64,000 bases of DNA from Solirubrobacterales bacterium (GCA_025450195.1 JANWHW010000010.1:1-64000); one strand, 5' to 3'; numbered from the stretch's first letter, positions 24,375 to 32,624 are shown. The notes: generated by a model from the sequence alone, not told the origin. Translations and numbers: made by a program.

Positions 24375-26462
24375 GTGCCGCATAAGGCCGCAGACCGGAT
24401 TCGCAATGTCGCCCTGATCGGGCATCGGGGCTGCGGCAAGACGAGTCTGCACGAGGCGATGCTGTTCGAGGCCGGCGCGGCCAATCGCCTCGGGACCGTG
24501 GCGGACGGCACGACGGTTTCCGATCACGAGTCCGACGAGCAGGAACGCGAGATGTCGATCGACGTTTCCGTTGCGAGCTTCGATTACGACGGGCGCAAGA
24601 TCAACCCGATCGACACTCCGGGGGAGCCCAGCTTCGTCGCCGACGCCGCCGCGGCGCTGCGGGTCGCCGATGCCGCGGTTGTCGTAGTGAACGGAGTGGC
24701 GGGCGTAGAGGTCCACACCGAGAGACTCTGGGGGCGGGCCGACGCCGAGGGGCTGGCGCGCCTGGTGTTCGTCAACATGCTCGATCGCGAGCGCGCCGAC
24801 TTCTTTGCCGCCTTTCGCTCGCTGAAGAGCGCATTCGGGCCGCACGTCGTTGCCACTGAGATCCCGATCGGATCGGAGCACGATGTCCGCGGCGTGGTCG
24901 ACCTGATCGACCTCAAGGCGTTTGTCTACTCGGGGGCTGAGCGTGGCAACGCCGAGGAGGTGGAGATCCCCGCGGAGCTGCGCGCGCAGGCCGAGGAGTA
25001 CCGCGAGAAGCTGATGGACGAGGTGGCGGAGAACTCAGACCAGCTGATGGAGCGCTACCTCGAGGGTGAGGAGATCGACCACGACGAGATCGTCGGCGTC
25101 CTCAAGCAGGGGGTGACCGCGGGGAAGATCTTTCCCGTCACCTGCGGCGTGGCGACGAAGAACCTCGGCACCAACAGGCTGCTGAACGCGCTCGTTGAGG
25201 ACCTGCCCTCGCCGGCGATGCGCGGGGCTGTGCTTGCGACCGGAGCGGATGGCGAAGCAATCGAGGTGGAGCCCGACGAGGACGGATCGCTGGTTGCCTA
25301 CGTCTTCAAGACCCTCGCCGATCCGTACGCGGGCCGGATCAACCTCTTCCGCGTGTATCGCGGCACGCTTCGCTCCGATTCGCAGTCGATGAACGTCTCC
25401 AGGCACCAAAAGGAGAGGATCGGCCAGCTTGGGCAGCCGCTTGGCAAGGAGCTGGCACCGGTGCCGGAGCTGGGTGCCGGCGATATCGGGGCGGTCGCCA
25501 AGCTGAAGCAGACCCAGGCGGGAGATGTGCTTGGCGAGGAGTCCGGAGAGGCGGCATTCCCGAAGCTCGATTTGCCCGCCCCGGTGATGGCGTTTGCCTA
25601 TGAGCCGAAGTCAAAGGGCGATGAGGAGAAGGCCGCGGCCGCGGTGCGGCGGCTGAGCGAGGAGGACCCGACCCTCGATGTGCATCGCGACGCCCAAACC
25701 GGCGAGCAGATCATCGCCGGCCTCACCCAGGTGCATGTCGAAGTGATCGTGGCCCGCATGAAGAGTCGCTTCGGTGTGGATATCGACCTGCATCCGCCGC
25801 GCGTTCCCTACCAGGAGACGATCAGGGGCCCGGCAAAGGCGCACGCCCGCTACAAGAAGCAGTCCGGGGGGCGCGGCCAGTTTGCCGACTGCAAAATCGA
25901 GATAGAGCCGGCCGAGGACGGCGTGGGCTTGGACTTCGTCAATCAGATCAAGGGCGCGTCGATTCCCGGCAGCTTCATTCCGGCGGTGGAGAAAGGGATC
26001 GCCGAAGCCATGGAGCACGGCACCGTTGCCGGCTATCCGGTCAAGGATGTACGAGTGCGGCTCGTCGACGGCAAGCACCACGACGTCGACTCATCTGAGA
26101 TGGCCTTCAAGGTGGCTGGGTCGATGGCTTTCAAGCAGGCGATGGACGAGGCCGGCCCGGTCCTGCTGGAGCCGATCGTCCGCCTCACGGTGAGCTGCCC
26201 TGAGGATGTGGTGGGCGACGTGATCGGAGATCTCAACTCGCGCCGCGGGCACCCACTGGGCATGGGGCCCAAGGGGGCCATGACCGAGGTGAAGGCGGAC
26301 GTGCCGATGGCGGAGGTCCTCGACTATGCGCCGGACCTGCGCTCGATCAGCGGTGGGCGGGCCGACTTCTCGATGGAGTTCGAGCGCTACGAAGAGGTGC
26401 CCGTGCAGCTGACCGAGAAGGTGGTCGCGGTGGCCCAGGGCGACGTCCAGGTCAGCGCTTAG
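24375..26462 (+). CDS. EF-G-like translational GTPase (EF-G2 type)
   Basis: The 695-residue protein has the five-domain EF-G plan: G domain, domain II (about 285-370), III, IV (with RGPAKAHARYKKQSGGRGQF) and V. It differs from EF-G in the nucleotide site: G1 is GHRGCGKTSL rather than GHIDAGKT, and G4 is NMLD rather than NKxD. G3 DTPG is intact. These marks fit the actinobacterial EF-G2 group, whose function is not settled and which does not replace EF-G. No rpsL, rpsG or tuf is adjacent, confirming it is the paralogue. The start is GTG 24375. Confidence 0.9.
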   Translation: MPHKAADRIRNVALIGHRGCGKTSLHEAMLFEAGAANRLGTVADGTTVSDHESDEQEREMSIDVSVASFDYDGRKINPIDTPGEPSFVADAAAALRVADAAVVVVNGVAGVEVHTERLWGRADAEGLARLVFVNMLDRERADFFAAFRSLKSAFGPHVVATEIPIGSEHDVRGVVDLIDLKAFVYSGAERGNAEEVEIPAELRAQAEEYREKLMDEVAENSDQLMERYLEGEEIDHDEIVGVLKQGVTAGKIFPVTCGVATKNLGTNRLLNALVEDLPSPAMRGAVLATGADGEAIEVEPDEDGSLVAYVFKTLADPYAGRINLFRVYRGTLRSDSQSMNVSRHQKERIGQLGQPLGKELAPVPELGAGDIGAVAKLKQTQAGDVLGEESGEAAFPKLDLPAPVMAFAYEPKSKGDEEKAAAAVRRLSEEDPTLDVHRDAQTGEQIIAGLTQVHVEVIVARMKSRFGVDIDLHPPRVPYQETIRGPAKAHARYKKQSGGRGQFADCKIEIEPAEDGVGLDFVNQIKGASIPGSFIPAVEKGIAEAMEHGTVAGYPVKDVRVRLVDGKHHDVDSSEMAFKVAGSMAFKQAMDEAGPVLLEPIVRLTVSCPEDVVGDVIGDLNSRRGHPLGMGPKGAMTEVKADVPMAEVLDYAPDLRSISGGRADFSMEFERYEEVPVQLTEKVVAVAQGDVQVSA

Positions 26463-26474
26463 CGCGGCCGTTGG

Positions 26475-26480
26475 TACGTT
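26475..26480 (+). promoter_or_regulatory. Putative -10 box for the unknown 116-residue gene
   Basis: TACGTT ends 6 bases before GTG 26487, leaderless spacing. Confidence 0.35.
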
Positions 26481-26486
26481 GGCGGG

Positions 26487-26837
26487 GTGAGGCTGAATCA
26501 ACCTGGGATTGAGCACGCGGTGGCGCTCTTCAACGAGAGCGAGGCGGCCCATACGGTCGCCGGTTTGTCTCGGACGCTGGGCGCGCCACAGGTTTCGGTC
26601 GGGGCGGCGGCAGGCTCGGCCAGCGCCGTGCGGATCACGGTTGCCTGGGAGCTCTGCTGGTACCAGTGGAGGGTGGACATCGGCGAGGAGATGCGCGCGG
26701 TGACCGAGCTTGCCAAAGGCAGCGAGCTGTACCAGCTCGACATCTCGGCACGGCATTGGAACGGACGGGCAGCTGACGGACAGCTCCTGCTCGGCATGCC
26801 CAGCCGGCGCAGGGCGATGCCAGTGTCGGCACGGTGA
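26487..26837 (+). CDS. Conserved-looking protein of unknown function
   Basis: The 116-residue product begins at GTG 26487 and is not a recognised family. It is soluble, with no membrane segment or signal peptide, and has a Trp-rich strand (VAWELCWYQWRVDI) in its middle and a basic tail. Its stop overlaps the RNase H gene start as GTGA, and a leaderless -10 box precedes it. Normal codon use and this tight coupling make it a real gene. The link to an RNase HI gene hints at a nucleic-acid role, but that is only context. Confidence 0.65.
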   Translation: MRLNQPGIEHAVALFNESEAAHTVAGLSRTLGAPQVSVGAAAGSASAVRITVAWELCWYQWRVDIGEEMRAVTELAKGSELYQLDISARHWNGRAADGQLLLGMPSRRRAMPVSAR

Positions 26838-27781
26838 AGGTCGTCGTCAACGTCGACGGTGGCTCACGGGGAAACCCGGGGCCGGCAGCAGTTGCCGCAG
26901 TCGTGCAGGACTCAGACGGCGAGGTGCTGGAAGAGCGCGGCGAACGAATCGGCGGCGCTACCAACAACGTCGCCGAGTACCGGGCGGTGCTGTTCGGGAT
27001 CGAGCGGGCAAGCGAGTTGGGAGCAAGCGAGCTGGAGTTGGTGGGCGACTCGGAGCTGATCGTTCGTCAGGTGAAGGGCGAATACAAAGTCAAGGACAAG
27101 GCACTGCGGGACCTTCATAGCCAGGTCCAGGATGCCCTGCGGCCCTTCGAGAGCTGGTCGATCCGCCACGTGCGACGCGAGCAGAACGCCGAGGCCGACC
27201 GCATCGTCAACGAGGTCCTCGACGGTGTGCATCCCCCTGACGATCAGCATCGCGATCCGGAGGCCACTGAGCCCGACTTCGCGGAGCCCGGCTCCGGTTC
27301 AATCGACCCGCGTGTCGACATCGGGCACGTTCATCTCAAGGTGGCTGATCTGGACCGCGCCTTGGAGCTCTATTGCGACGTGCTCGGCTTCGAGCTGCAG
27401 CAGCGGATGGGCGACGACGCCGCATTCGTCTCAGCGGGCGGATACCACCACCACATCGGCCTCAACACCTGGCATTCGAAGGGCGGGTCTCCTCCGCCCC
27501 CCGACAGCACCGGCCTCTTCCACCTGGCGATTCGCTATCCGACCCGCCGCTCCCTGGCCGATGCGCTGCGACGTCTCTCAGAGGCCGGCATTCCCATCTC
27601 GGGTGCCTCTGACCATGGGGTCAGCGAGGCGCTCTATCTCAATGACCCGGATGGGAACGGGATCGAGCTCTACTGGGACCGCCCTCGCGCCGAGTGGCCG
27701 CGGCCGGAGCAGGGGGAGGGGGTCGATATGTTCACGCAGCCCCTCGACCTCCCCGACCTCCTCGCCGAGCTGGATGCCTAA
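26834..27781 (+). CDS. RNase HI fused to a VOC (extradiol dioxygenase-like) domain
   Basis: One continuous 315-residue frame encodes two domains. Residues 1-130 are an RNase HI of the compact Rv2228c/archaeal type: VDGGSRGNPG (Asp), NNVAEYRA (Glu), VGDSELI (Asp) and NAEADRIVNE (Asp). After a polar linker (about 135-155) comes a VOC domain (158-280) with metal-ligand-like residues in GHVHLKVADL, LFHLAIRYP and GIELYWD, closest in look to CatE-type dioxygenases. RNase HI fused to a phosphatase is known in mycobacteria; this partner is different. The GTG start overlaps the previous stop by GTGA. What the VOC part acts on is unknown. Confidence 0.88.
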   Translation: MKVVVNVDGGSRGNPGPAAVAAVVQDSDGEVLEERGERIGGATNNVAEYRAVLFGIERASELGASELELVGDSELIVRQVKGEYKVKDKALRDLHSQVQDALRPFESWSIRHVRREQNAEADRIVNEVLDGVHPPDDQHRDPEATEPDFAEPGSGSIDPRVDIGHVHLKVADLDRALELYCDVLGFELQQRMGDDAAFVSAGGYHHHIGLNTWHSKGGSPPPPDSTGLFHLAIRYPTRRSLADALRRLSEAGIPISGASDHGVSEALYLNDPDGNGIELYWDRPRAEWPRPEQGEGVDMFTQPLDLPDLLAELDA

Positions 27782-27860
27782 GAGCCGAGGTACAGCAAGC
27801 CTCCGACCAGGCCAGATTGCCCAGCGGGGGCCAAAAGGTTTGGAGCTCGACTTAGCCCGG

Positions 27861-27866
27861 TAGACT
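27861..27866 (+). promoter_or_regulatory. Putative -10 box for tRNA-Gly
   Basis: TAGACT lies 11 bases before the tRNA 5 prime end, with TTTGGA (27839-27844) 16 bases upstream as a candidate -35. Confidence 0.45.
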
Positions 27867-27877
27867 CTCGCCCTCGC

Positions 27878-27951
27878 GCGGCTGTAGCTCAGCTGGCTAG
27901 AGCGTCTGCTTGCCATGCAGAAGGTCGAGGGTTCGAATCCCTTCAGCCGCT
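27878..27951 (+). tRNA. tRNA-Gly (anticodon GCC)
   Basis: The acceptor stem GCGGCTG/CAGCCGC, D arm, anticodon stem TCTGC/GCAGA with loop TTGCCAT (anticodon GCC) and T arm GAGGG-TTCGAAT-CCCTT all pair. The discriminator is T, as expected for Gly. CCA is not encoded. It reads GGC and GGT codons. Confidence 0.97.
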
Positions 27952-28056
27952 TCGCTTCGATTCCCCTGCACTTCGGCAGGTTGGCCTTCCCGAGGGAAAA
28001 TCAAACCACCCGTGCATATCGCAGGGATTAGCGGCGATTCCGGACGATGCAGCGCT

Positions 28057-28062
28057 TACCAT
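28057..28062 (+). promoter_or_regulatory. Putative -10 box for the VOC gene
   Basis: TACCAT ends 7 bases before ATG 28070. Confidence 0.3.
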
Positions 28063-28069
28063 CGAGCGC

Positions 28070-28507
28070 ATGACGATTCAACGGATGGAGCACGTCGGCA
28101 TCGTGGTTGACGACCTCGCGGCCGCCACCGAGTTCTTCGTCGAACTCGGACTCGAGCTGCAGGGCGAGACGCCGGTCGAGGGCCGCTGGGTGGACCGAAT
28201 CGTGGGGCTCGATGGCGTCCGGGCGGAGATCGCGATGCTGCAGACCCCGGACGGCAATGGACGCGTCGAGCTGGCGAAATTCCACTCGCCGTCGACCCAG
28301 GGCGGCGACCGGGATGCGCCGGCGAACACACCGGGCATCCGCCATATCGCATTCGCCGTCGAAGACATCGACGCCGTCGTCGCCGGCCTGCGAGCCCGCG
28401 GCACCGAGCTCGTCGGCGAGCTGGAACGCTACGAGGACAGCTACCGGCTCTGCTACGTCCGCGGCCCCGAGGGAATCATCGTCGAGCTGGCAGAAAAGAT
28501 CGGCTGA
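28070..28507 (+). CDS. VOC superfamily protein (glyoxalase / methylmalonyl-CoA epimerase-like)
   Basis: The 145 residues form two beta-alpha-beta-beta-beta modules. Candidate metal ligands are His in MEHVGIVVDD, Glu in RVELAKF, His in RHIAFAVEDID and Glu in IIVELAEKIG. This four-ligand layout fits glyoxalase I-like or epimerase-like enzymes; the family is too diverse to name a substrate. It stands alone after tRNA-Gly with its own -10-like box. Confidence 0.82.
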   Translation: MTIQRMEHVGIVVDDLAAATEFFVELGLELQGETPVEGRWVDRIVGLDGVRAEIAMLQTPDGNGRVELAKFHSPSTQGGDRDAPANTPGIRHIAFAVEDIDAVVAGLRARGTELVGELERYEDSYRLCYVRGPEGIIVELAEKIG

Positions 28508-28641
28508 CGGGTCCGGTCCGCCGCTCGGGAGAAGGCAAAGCCCGTGCTCGTCGTCGCGGCCATTGCCATAGCGCGATGCCTGGCGCCGCCTGTATCAGAA
28601 CCTGGCTGAGGGGAAGGCGGCGCAGCGGGTAGGGGAGAGGA

Positions 28642-29250
28642 ATGGATCTTGCTCTCGCGGTCACTGCCTTCGAATGGCTCGAAGACGCAATTGGAGGTCA
28701 GGTGTGGACCTACCCGGCGATCGCGATCGCGGTCGCATTCGACTCGCTACTTCCCATTGCTCCGGGTGAGGCGATGATGATTACGGCGGGTGTGCTCGCC
28801 GCCAACGGCGATCTGATCCTTGCCCTCGTCATCCTCGCGGGCTTCGTCGGCAGCCTCCTGGGCGACAACGCGTCGTATGGCCTCGGGGCAACGCTCGGTC
28901 GCCGGGCCCAGCAGAGGTTCTTCTCCTCTGGCAGCAGCCACCACCGACTGGAGTGGGCGCGCAGGCAGCTCGTAGAGCGCGGCGCCGTGATCATCGTTGC
29001 GGCTCGCTTCATCCCCGGTGGCCGCACCGCGACGACCTTCTCGGCCGGCACGCTCGAGATGCCATGGCGCCGCTTCGTCGTGATCGACGCGGTTGCGGCC
29101 GGCCTCTGGGCGACCTACATCGCCCTGCTCGGTTACTTCGGCGGCGCCGCCTTCGAAGAAGACCTTTGGAAGCCTCTCCTCGCAGCCGGTGGCGTGGCAG
29201 TTCTCATCGCTGCTGGCGGTGAGCTGATCCGGCGCACCAAGCTCGCTTAG
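28642..29250 (+). CDS. DedA family membrane protein
   Basis: The 202-residue protein has several hydrophobic segments and the DedA signature RFIPGGRTATTFSAG in its central part, preceded by the GDNASYGLGATLGRR block. DedA-type proteins take part in recycling of polyprenyl or phospholipid carriers across the membrane and in membrane-potential homeostasis. A good ribosome binding site (GGGGAGAGG) precedes ATG 28642. It sits 33 bases before tRNA-Cys. Confidence 0.92.
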   Translation: MDLALAVTAFEWLEDAIGGQVWTYPAIAIAVAFDSLLPIAPGEAMMITAGVLAANGDLILALVILAGFVGSLLGDNASYGLGATLGRRAQQRFFSSGSSHHRLEWARRQLVERGAVIIVAARFIPGGRTATTFSAGTLEMPWRRFVVIDAVAAGLWATYIALLGYFGGAAFEEDLWKPLLAAGGVAVLIAAGGELIRRTKLA

Positions 29251-29266
29251 CCTCTCGCCCAGCGGC

Positions 29267-29272
29267 TAGGCT
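29267..29272 (+). promoter_or_regulatory. Putative -10 box for tRNA-Cys
   Basis: TAGGCT lies 11 bases before the tRNA 5 prime end; no clear -35 is seen. Confidence 0.35.
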
Positions 29273-29283
29273 TCCTCTTCCGC

Positions 29284-29354
29284 GGCGCCTTGGCGGAGTG
29301 GTTACGCAGCGGCCTGCAAAGCCGTTTACACCGGTTCGATTCCGGTAGGCGCCT
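29284..29354 (+). tRNA. tRNA-Cys (anticodon GCA)
   Basis: The acceptor stem GGCGCCT/AGGCGCC, anticodon stem GCGGC/GCCGT with loop CTGCAAA (anticodon GCA) and T arm ACCGG-TTCGATT-CCGGT pair. The discriminator is T, as in Cys tRNAs. CCA is not encoded. Confidence 0.97.
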
Positions 29355-29496
29355 CTACTGGTTTGCGAGGACATTTTGGGTCGATAGGAACGCACGTTTG
29401 GCGAGGCGCCGAAGGTGAAGCCTTCGATGGCCGCCTTCAACTCATCCGGCGTTGGGTTCCGAGGTAAATCTCAGTTGTTCGGAGTCGTATGGCTCG

Positions 29497-29760
29497 TCAT
29501 GTGTCGTCAGTCTTCCGACGCCGGTTCCTATTGGCCCGCACCATCACCAGAGGAAAGACGACAACGAGATCGATCGCGAAAATGGCAAGAAGCCCGAACC
29601 CAGCTGGGATCAACCAGCTATGAGGCCCAGACGCCCCGAGGAAAATCAAGAGAAAACCGAGCGGCATCAACAGGGGGACCAGATGCCAGACCTTATAGCC
29701 AGTCGGCAACTCTCGGAGCTGGAGCCACGCCTGAGAGTGTTTCCCCCTTCCGGAATTCAA
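29497..29760 (-). CDS. Small membrane protein, unknown function
   Basis: The 87-residue frame has two hydrophobic segments (HLVPLLMPLGFLLIFLGASG and LIPAGFGLLAIFAIDLVVVF) joined by a short loop, then a basic cytosolic-type tail (MVRANRNRRRK). This alternation is what a two-pass protein looks like and is unlikely in a shadow frame. The start (TTG 29760) is uncertain. Local base composition is visibly less GC-rich than the rest of the window. No family recognised. Confidence 0.5.
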   Translation of the reverse strand: MNSGRGKHSQAWLQLRELPTGYKVWHLVPLLMPLGFLLIFLGASGPHSWLIPAGFGLLAIFAIDLVVVFPLVMVRANRNRRRKTDDT

Positions 29761-29873
29761 TGCAATCGCTCATCGACAGACTGAGGGTCGGAGTTGAGTC
29801 GAAACGGGGGCCTGCCGGGGCAACAACATTTGATCTCCTCCTTCGACTCGCGAAGCTGAACTCCACCTAAAAG

Positions 29874-29904
29874 TTGAGACGATCCGCGTGGGCTTGGCTA
29901 TAGC
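29874..29904 (+). promoter_or_regulatory. Putative promoter of the LspA-like gene
   Basis: TTGAGA (29874-29879) and GCTATA (29897-29902) are spaced by 17 bases, 10 bases before ATG 29913. Confidence 0.4.
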
Positions 29905-29912
29905 CTTGGCCC

Positions 29913-30500
29913 ATGGAGGAGGAGGTAGGGGAGCCTCGGGCGAGAGCCCTGCAGGCCGTTGGGCGTGGACTGGCCCTGCCCAAGGTCAGAGGATCTGTCT
30001 GGATCAAGACGGCGGCGGTGGCACTCTTCGTCCTGTGCCTAGACCTCGGCACAAAGGCCCTGGCCGCGAGTTCTTATGAGCTAGCGGAGAAAGATCACTT
30101 CTTCTTTCTGTCGATCCTCCATTTACAAAACCCGGGGATCAGTCTTGGAGTGTTCACCCAGCTCGGAGTGCTCGACAATGGGTTGCATCTACCCGTCTAT
30201 GCCTTCGTCATCGTCGGTGCCTTGGCTAGCATTTCCCTCCTTTTCAGAGCCGCCGATTCGCCGCTCTTCTGGCTTCCCGTCGGTCTTATCCTGGGAGGCC
30301 TTGGCAATGTCCTCGAGCTTCTGTACCACGGGTACGGCACCGACTTCCTCTACATCCCTGGCCTGGAAGGGTCTGCCAACCTCGCTGATTTCGCGATCTT
30401 CTTGGGGTTGGCCTTGCTCCTCGCTATCGATCTGGCGAAGGCGGTCGCTCGCCTGGCAAAGAGGAACAAAGATGTGGCTACGGGAAGCTCGCTCGGTTAG
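29913..30500 (+). CDS. Divergent signal peptidase II (LspA)-like membrane protein
   Basis: LspA removes signal peptides from prolipoproteins. The 195-residue protein has four hydrophobic segments and LspA landmarks: LDLGTK (44-48 region), LQNPGISLGVF, GGLGNVLELLYHGYGTDFLYIP and ANLADFAIFLG. The two catalytic aspartates (TDF and NLAD) and the Asn of GN are present. The usual GNxxDR is GNVLEL, so the conserved Asp-Arg pair is lost. It may be a specialised or decayed paralogue. A 10-bp hairpin terminator follows. Confidence 0.78.
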   Translation: MEEEVGEPRARALQAVGRGLALPKVRGSVWIKTAAVALFVLCLDLGTKALAASSYELAEKDHFFFLSILHLQNPGISLGVFTQLGVLDNGLHLPVYAFVIVGALASISLLFRAADSPLFWLPVGLILGGLGNVLELLYHGYGTDFLYIPGLEGSANLADFAIFLGLALLLAIDLAKAVARLAKRNKDVATGSSLG

Positions 30501-30537
30501 CCACTGACGGCGTGGTAGAGGGCCAGTAGAACGGATA

Positions 30538-30559
30538 AGGGGCCCCCTTGGGGGCCCCT
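30538..30559 (+). terminator. Strong hairpin after the LspA-like gene
   Basis: AGGGGCCCCC and GGGGGCCCCT form a perfect 10-bp stem with loop TT, followed by CTGTT. It lies 37 bases past the stop. Confidence 0.65.
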
Positions 30560-30793
30560 CTGTTACCGAAGGACGTGCCACCAGCGAACTCAGTCTCTGG
30601 CTCGTCGGTCCTTAAGTCTAAGACGGCTCAAAGTCACAATTCGGGACTCTAGATCGATAAACACGGTGTGCGCCGAAAAGTTGCACATGCTGCATCGGTG
30701 CTTGCACTAAGGAACTTAAGCCCTCGGATCGCGGCTCTGCCGCTGTTCGTCTCGTGGCTTTCCCGCAAGCTCCAGATCTCCTCCTCTCGCTGC

Positions 30794-30799
30794 TAGATT
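30794..30799 (+). promoter_or_regulatory. Putative -10 box for tRNA-Val
   Basis: TAGATT ends 9 bases before the tRNA 5 prime end. Confidence 0.35.
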
Positions 30800-30808
30800 C
30801 AGAGTCCC

Positions 30809-30881
30809 GGGCGCATAGCTCAGTTGGGAGAGCGCCGCCTCGACAAGGCGGAGGTCACTGGTTCGAGCCCAGTTGTGCCCA
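30809..30881 (+). tRNA. tRNA-Val (anticodon GAC)
   Basis: The acceptor stem GGGCGCA/TGTGCCC (one G-T pair), anticodon stem CCGCC/GGCGG with loop TCGACAA (anticodon GAC) and T arm ACTGG-TTCGAGC-CCAGT pair. The discriminator is A. CCA is not encoded. Confidence 0.97.
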
Positions 30882-30914
30882 CTCCTCGGTCTGGCCGTCT
30901 AGGCTCGTCGCCTC

Positions 30915-32624
30915 GTGATCGGGACGTATGCAGCCGTGCTTGCCGTGTGCGGCGCTTCTCTGCCCATTGGGCAGTCCGTAATCGCGCTCTGCGGAGTAAG
31001 GCGATGGTCCTGGCTATCGCCGCCGGTCGGCTTGGCGCTGCTCTGCGCGATCTGCTGGGGCGCTGTTCAGCTGCCCGGAGGCGGTACGACCGCAGCGGCT
31101 GCGGTCCTGTTCGTAACGGTCGCCGCGCTGGTCCTTCTGCGAGGTCGCGTTGCAGGGGGTAGGGAAGCGCTGAAGGTGGGCCTGCCGGTTGCGCTCGTGG
31201 CGCTTGCGGCCGCCTCGCTACCGTTCATCGTCGAAGGTCACTTCGGGATTCTCGGCACCGGCTTCAACCCCGATATGTCCCAGCATTTGCTGGCAGCCGA
31301 TCGGCTCGCGGACGGCACCAGCTCACAGCTCTTACACCAGGGCTATCCGCTTGGCCCGCACGCGATCGTCATCGCCTTGAACGAGGGGCTGGGGGTTGGG
31401 CTCGTTCAGGGCTTCAGCGGTCTCACCCTTGCTGTGGCGATTCTCGCCTCGCTTACCACCCTCGCGGCATTTAGCGACCAGCCACCGCTTCGCCGGACTG
31501 CGGCGGCCCTTCTCGTCGGCCTTCCGTACCTGGTTGCCTCCTACCTTGCCCAAGGCGCCTTCAAGGAGACGATGCAGGCTCTTTTCGTCCTCGCTTTCGT
31601 CCTCGCGCTTCGAGAGAGCGCCAAGCCGGAGTGGGCAAACCAACCGTTGCGCTTTGTCCCGGCTGCGCTGCTGGCGGTGGGCAGCGTCTATACCTACAGC
31701 TTCCCTGGGCTGATCTGGCTGGGAGCGGCCTTGCTGATTTGGCTGGCGCTGGAGAAACAGGCGCCACTGCGCCCGCTGCTTCTGGCCCTCGCTGTCTTCC
31801 TCGTTGGCACTCTCCCCGAGCTGGGTCGGATGATCGACTTCCAGCGTTTCGAGACCTTCGATCCCAACGGCCCTGGCCTCGGCAATCTGTTCGGCCAAGT
31901 CTCGCCTCTGACAGCGCTTGGTGTCTGGTTCTCGGGTGACTTCAGGCTTGCGCCGGGCGATGGTGCCGTGCCGGCCTTCGCCTATTACCTAGGAGCGGCC
32001 TTCCCCGGAATCCTGCTCCTCTACGGGCTTGTCAGGTGCTTGCGCGGCCGCGAGACGACGGTCATCGCAGGCGTGCTCGCCGGTGCCACCGTCTACGTTG
32101 TGGCCCGCCTGGGCGGAACTCCCTATACCGCTGCCAAGGCCCTCGAGGTTGCCGCGCCGTTGGTCACGCTGGCGATCGTCCTGCCGCTGCTGCGTCGCCC
32201 AGTGGGGGTCCTTTACCTCCTGGCCGCGGGCGGTTGCTCGCTGTTGGCGCTCGCCAATGCCCCGGTTGGGCCGACCTCCTACTCGCCGGCGCTGACCGGT
32301 CTCCGCCCCCTCGTAGCCGCCGATTCCACCCTCGCGCTCGCTTCGTCCCGTCTGCTCCTAGAGGAACACGGAGAGCGCTACATCTATTGGGAGCTGCGTG
32401 GTGGACGGGTCTGCATCGGAGAAGAGGGGCATATGCGCGTCTTGCCGTCGGGCATCCGCTTCGTGGTCACCGAAGGTTCACCGGCGCGGCCGCCATTCCG
32501 TGGGCTGAGCCTGCGCCGGGCCGCGCCCCCCTACGCGCTTTGGGAGCTGACTCGGCCGGTAGCTGCGCACAGCCCCTGCCCACTGATCGCCGTCCGCCAA
32601 GCGCGCCAAGGCCCCGAGCGCTGA
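30915..32624 (+). CDS. Large polytopic membrane protein, possibly GT-C glycosyltransferase-like
   Basis: The 569-residue product starts at GTG 30915 and has about 11-13 hydrophobic segments up to residue 450, then a soluble C-terminal part of about 120 residues. Between early segments an external loop holds GHFGILGTGFNPDMSQHLLAADRLADG. Acidic residues in a first extracytoplasmic loop are typical of GT-C glycosyltransferases, which use lipid-linked sugars, but no family motif is certain. It stands alone, 33 bases after tRNA-Val, ending 3 bases before a 21-bp perfect hairpin. A TAGGCT hexamer lies 9 bases before the start. Confidence 0.65.
   Translation: MIGTYAAVLAVCGASLPIGQSVIALCGVRRWSWLSPPVGLALLCAICWGAVQLPGGGTTAAAAVLFVTVAALVLLRGRVAGGREALKVGLPVALVALAAASLPFIVEGHFGILGTGFNPDMSQHLLAADRLADGTSSQLLHQGYPLGPHAIVIALNEGLGVGLVQGFSGLTLAVAILASLTTLAAFSDQPPLRRTAAALLVGLPYLVASYLAQGAFKETMQALFVLAFVLALRESAKPEWANQPLRFVPAALLAVGSVYTYSFPGLIWLGAALLIWLALEKQAPLRPLLLALAVFLVGTLPELGRMIDFQRFETFDPNGPGLGNLFGQVSPLTALGVWFSGDFRLAPGDGAVPAFAYYLGAAFPGILLLYGLVRCLRGRETTVIAGVLAGATVYVVARLGGTPYTAAKALEVAAPLVTLAIVLPLLRRPVGVLYLLAAGGCSLLALANAPVGPTSYSPALTGLRPLVAADSTLALASSRLLLEEHGERYIYWELRGGRVCIGEEGHMRVLPSGIRFVVTEGSPARPPFRGLSLRRAAPPYALWELTRPVAAHSPCPLIAVRQARQGPER

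Larger units (their letters stand above)
30501..30808. other. Interval between the LspA-like gene and tRNA-Val
   Basis: About 308 bases with no gene. They hold the terminator hairpin at 30538-30559, a moderately AT-rich centre with two TTGCAC motifs 21 bases apart (near 30684), and the tRNA-Val -10 box at the end. Confidence 0.5.

Noticed and set aside
29204-29440. 78-residue minus-strand frame across tRNA-Cys
   Set aside because: Most of it is the complement of the tRNA gene; such frames recur as false calls.
29284-30881. Integrated element bounded by att sites at the tRNA genes
   Set aside because: The 3 prime ends of the two tRNAs are not repeated elsewhere in the interval, and no integrase is present.
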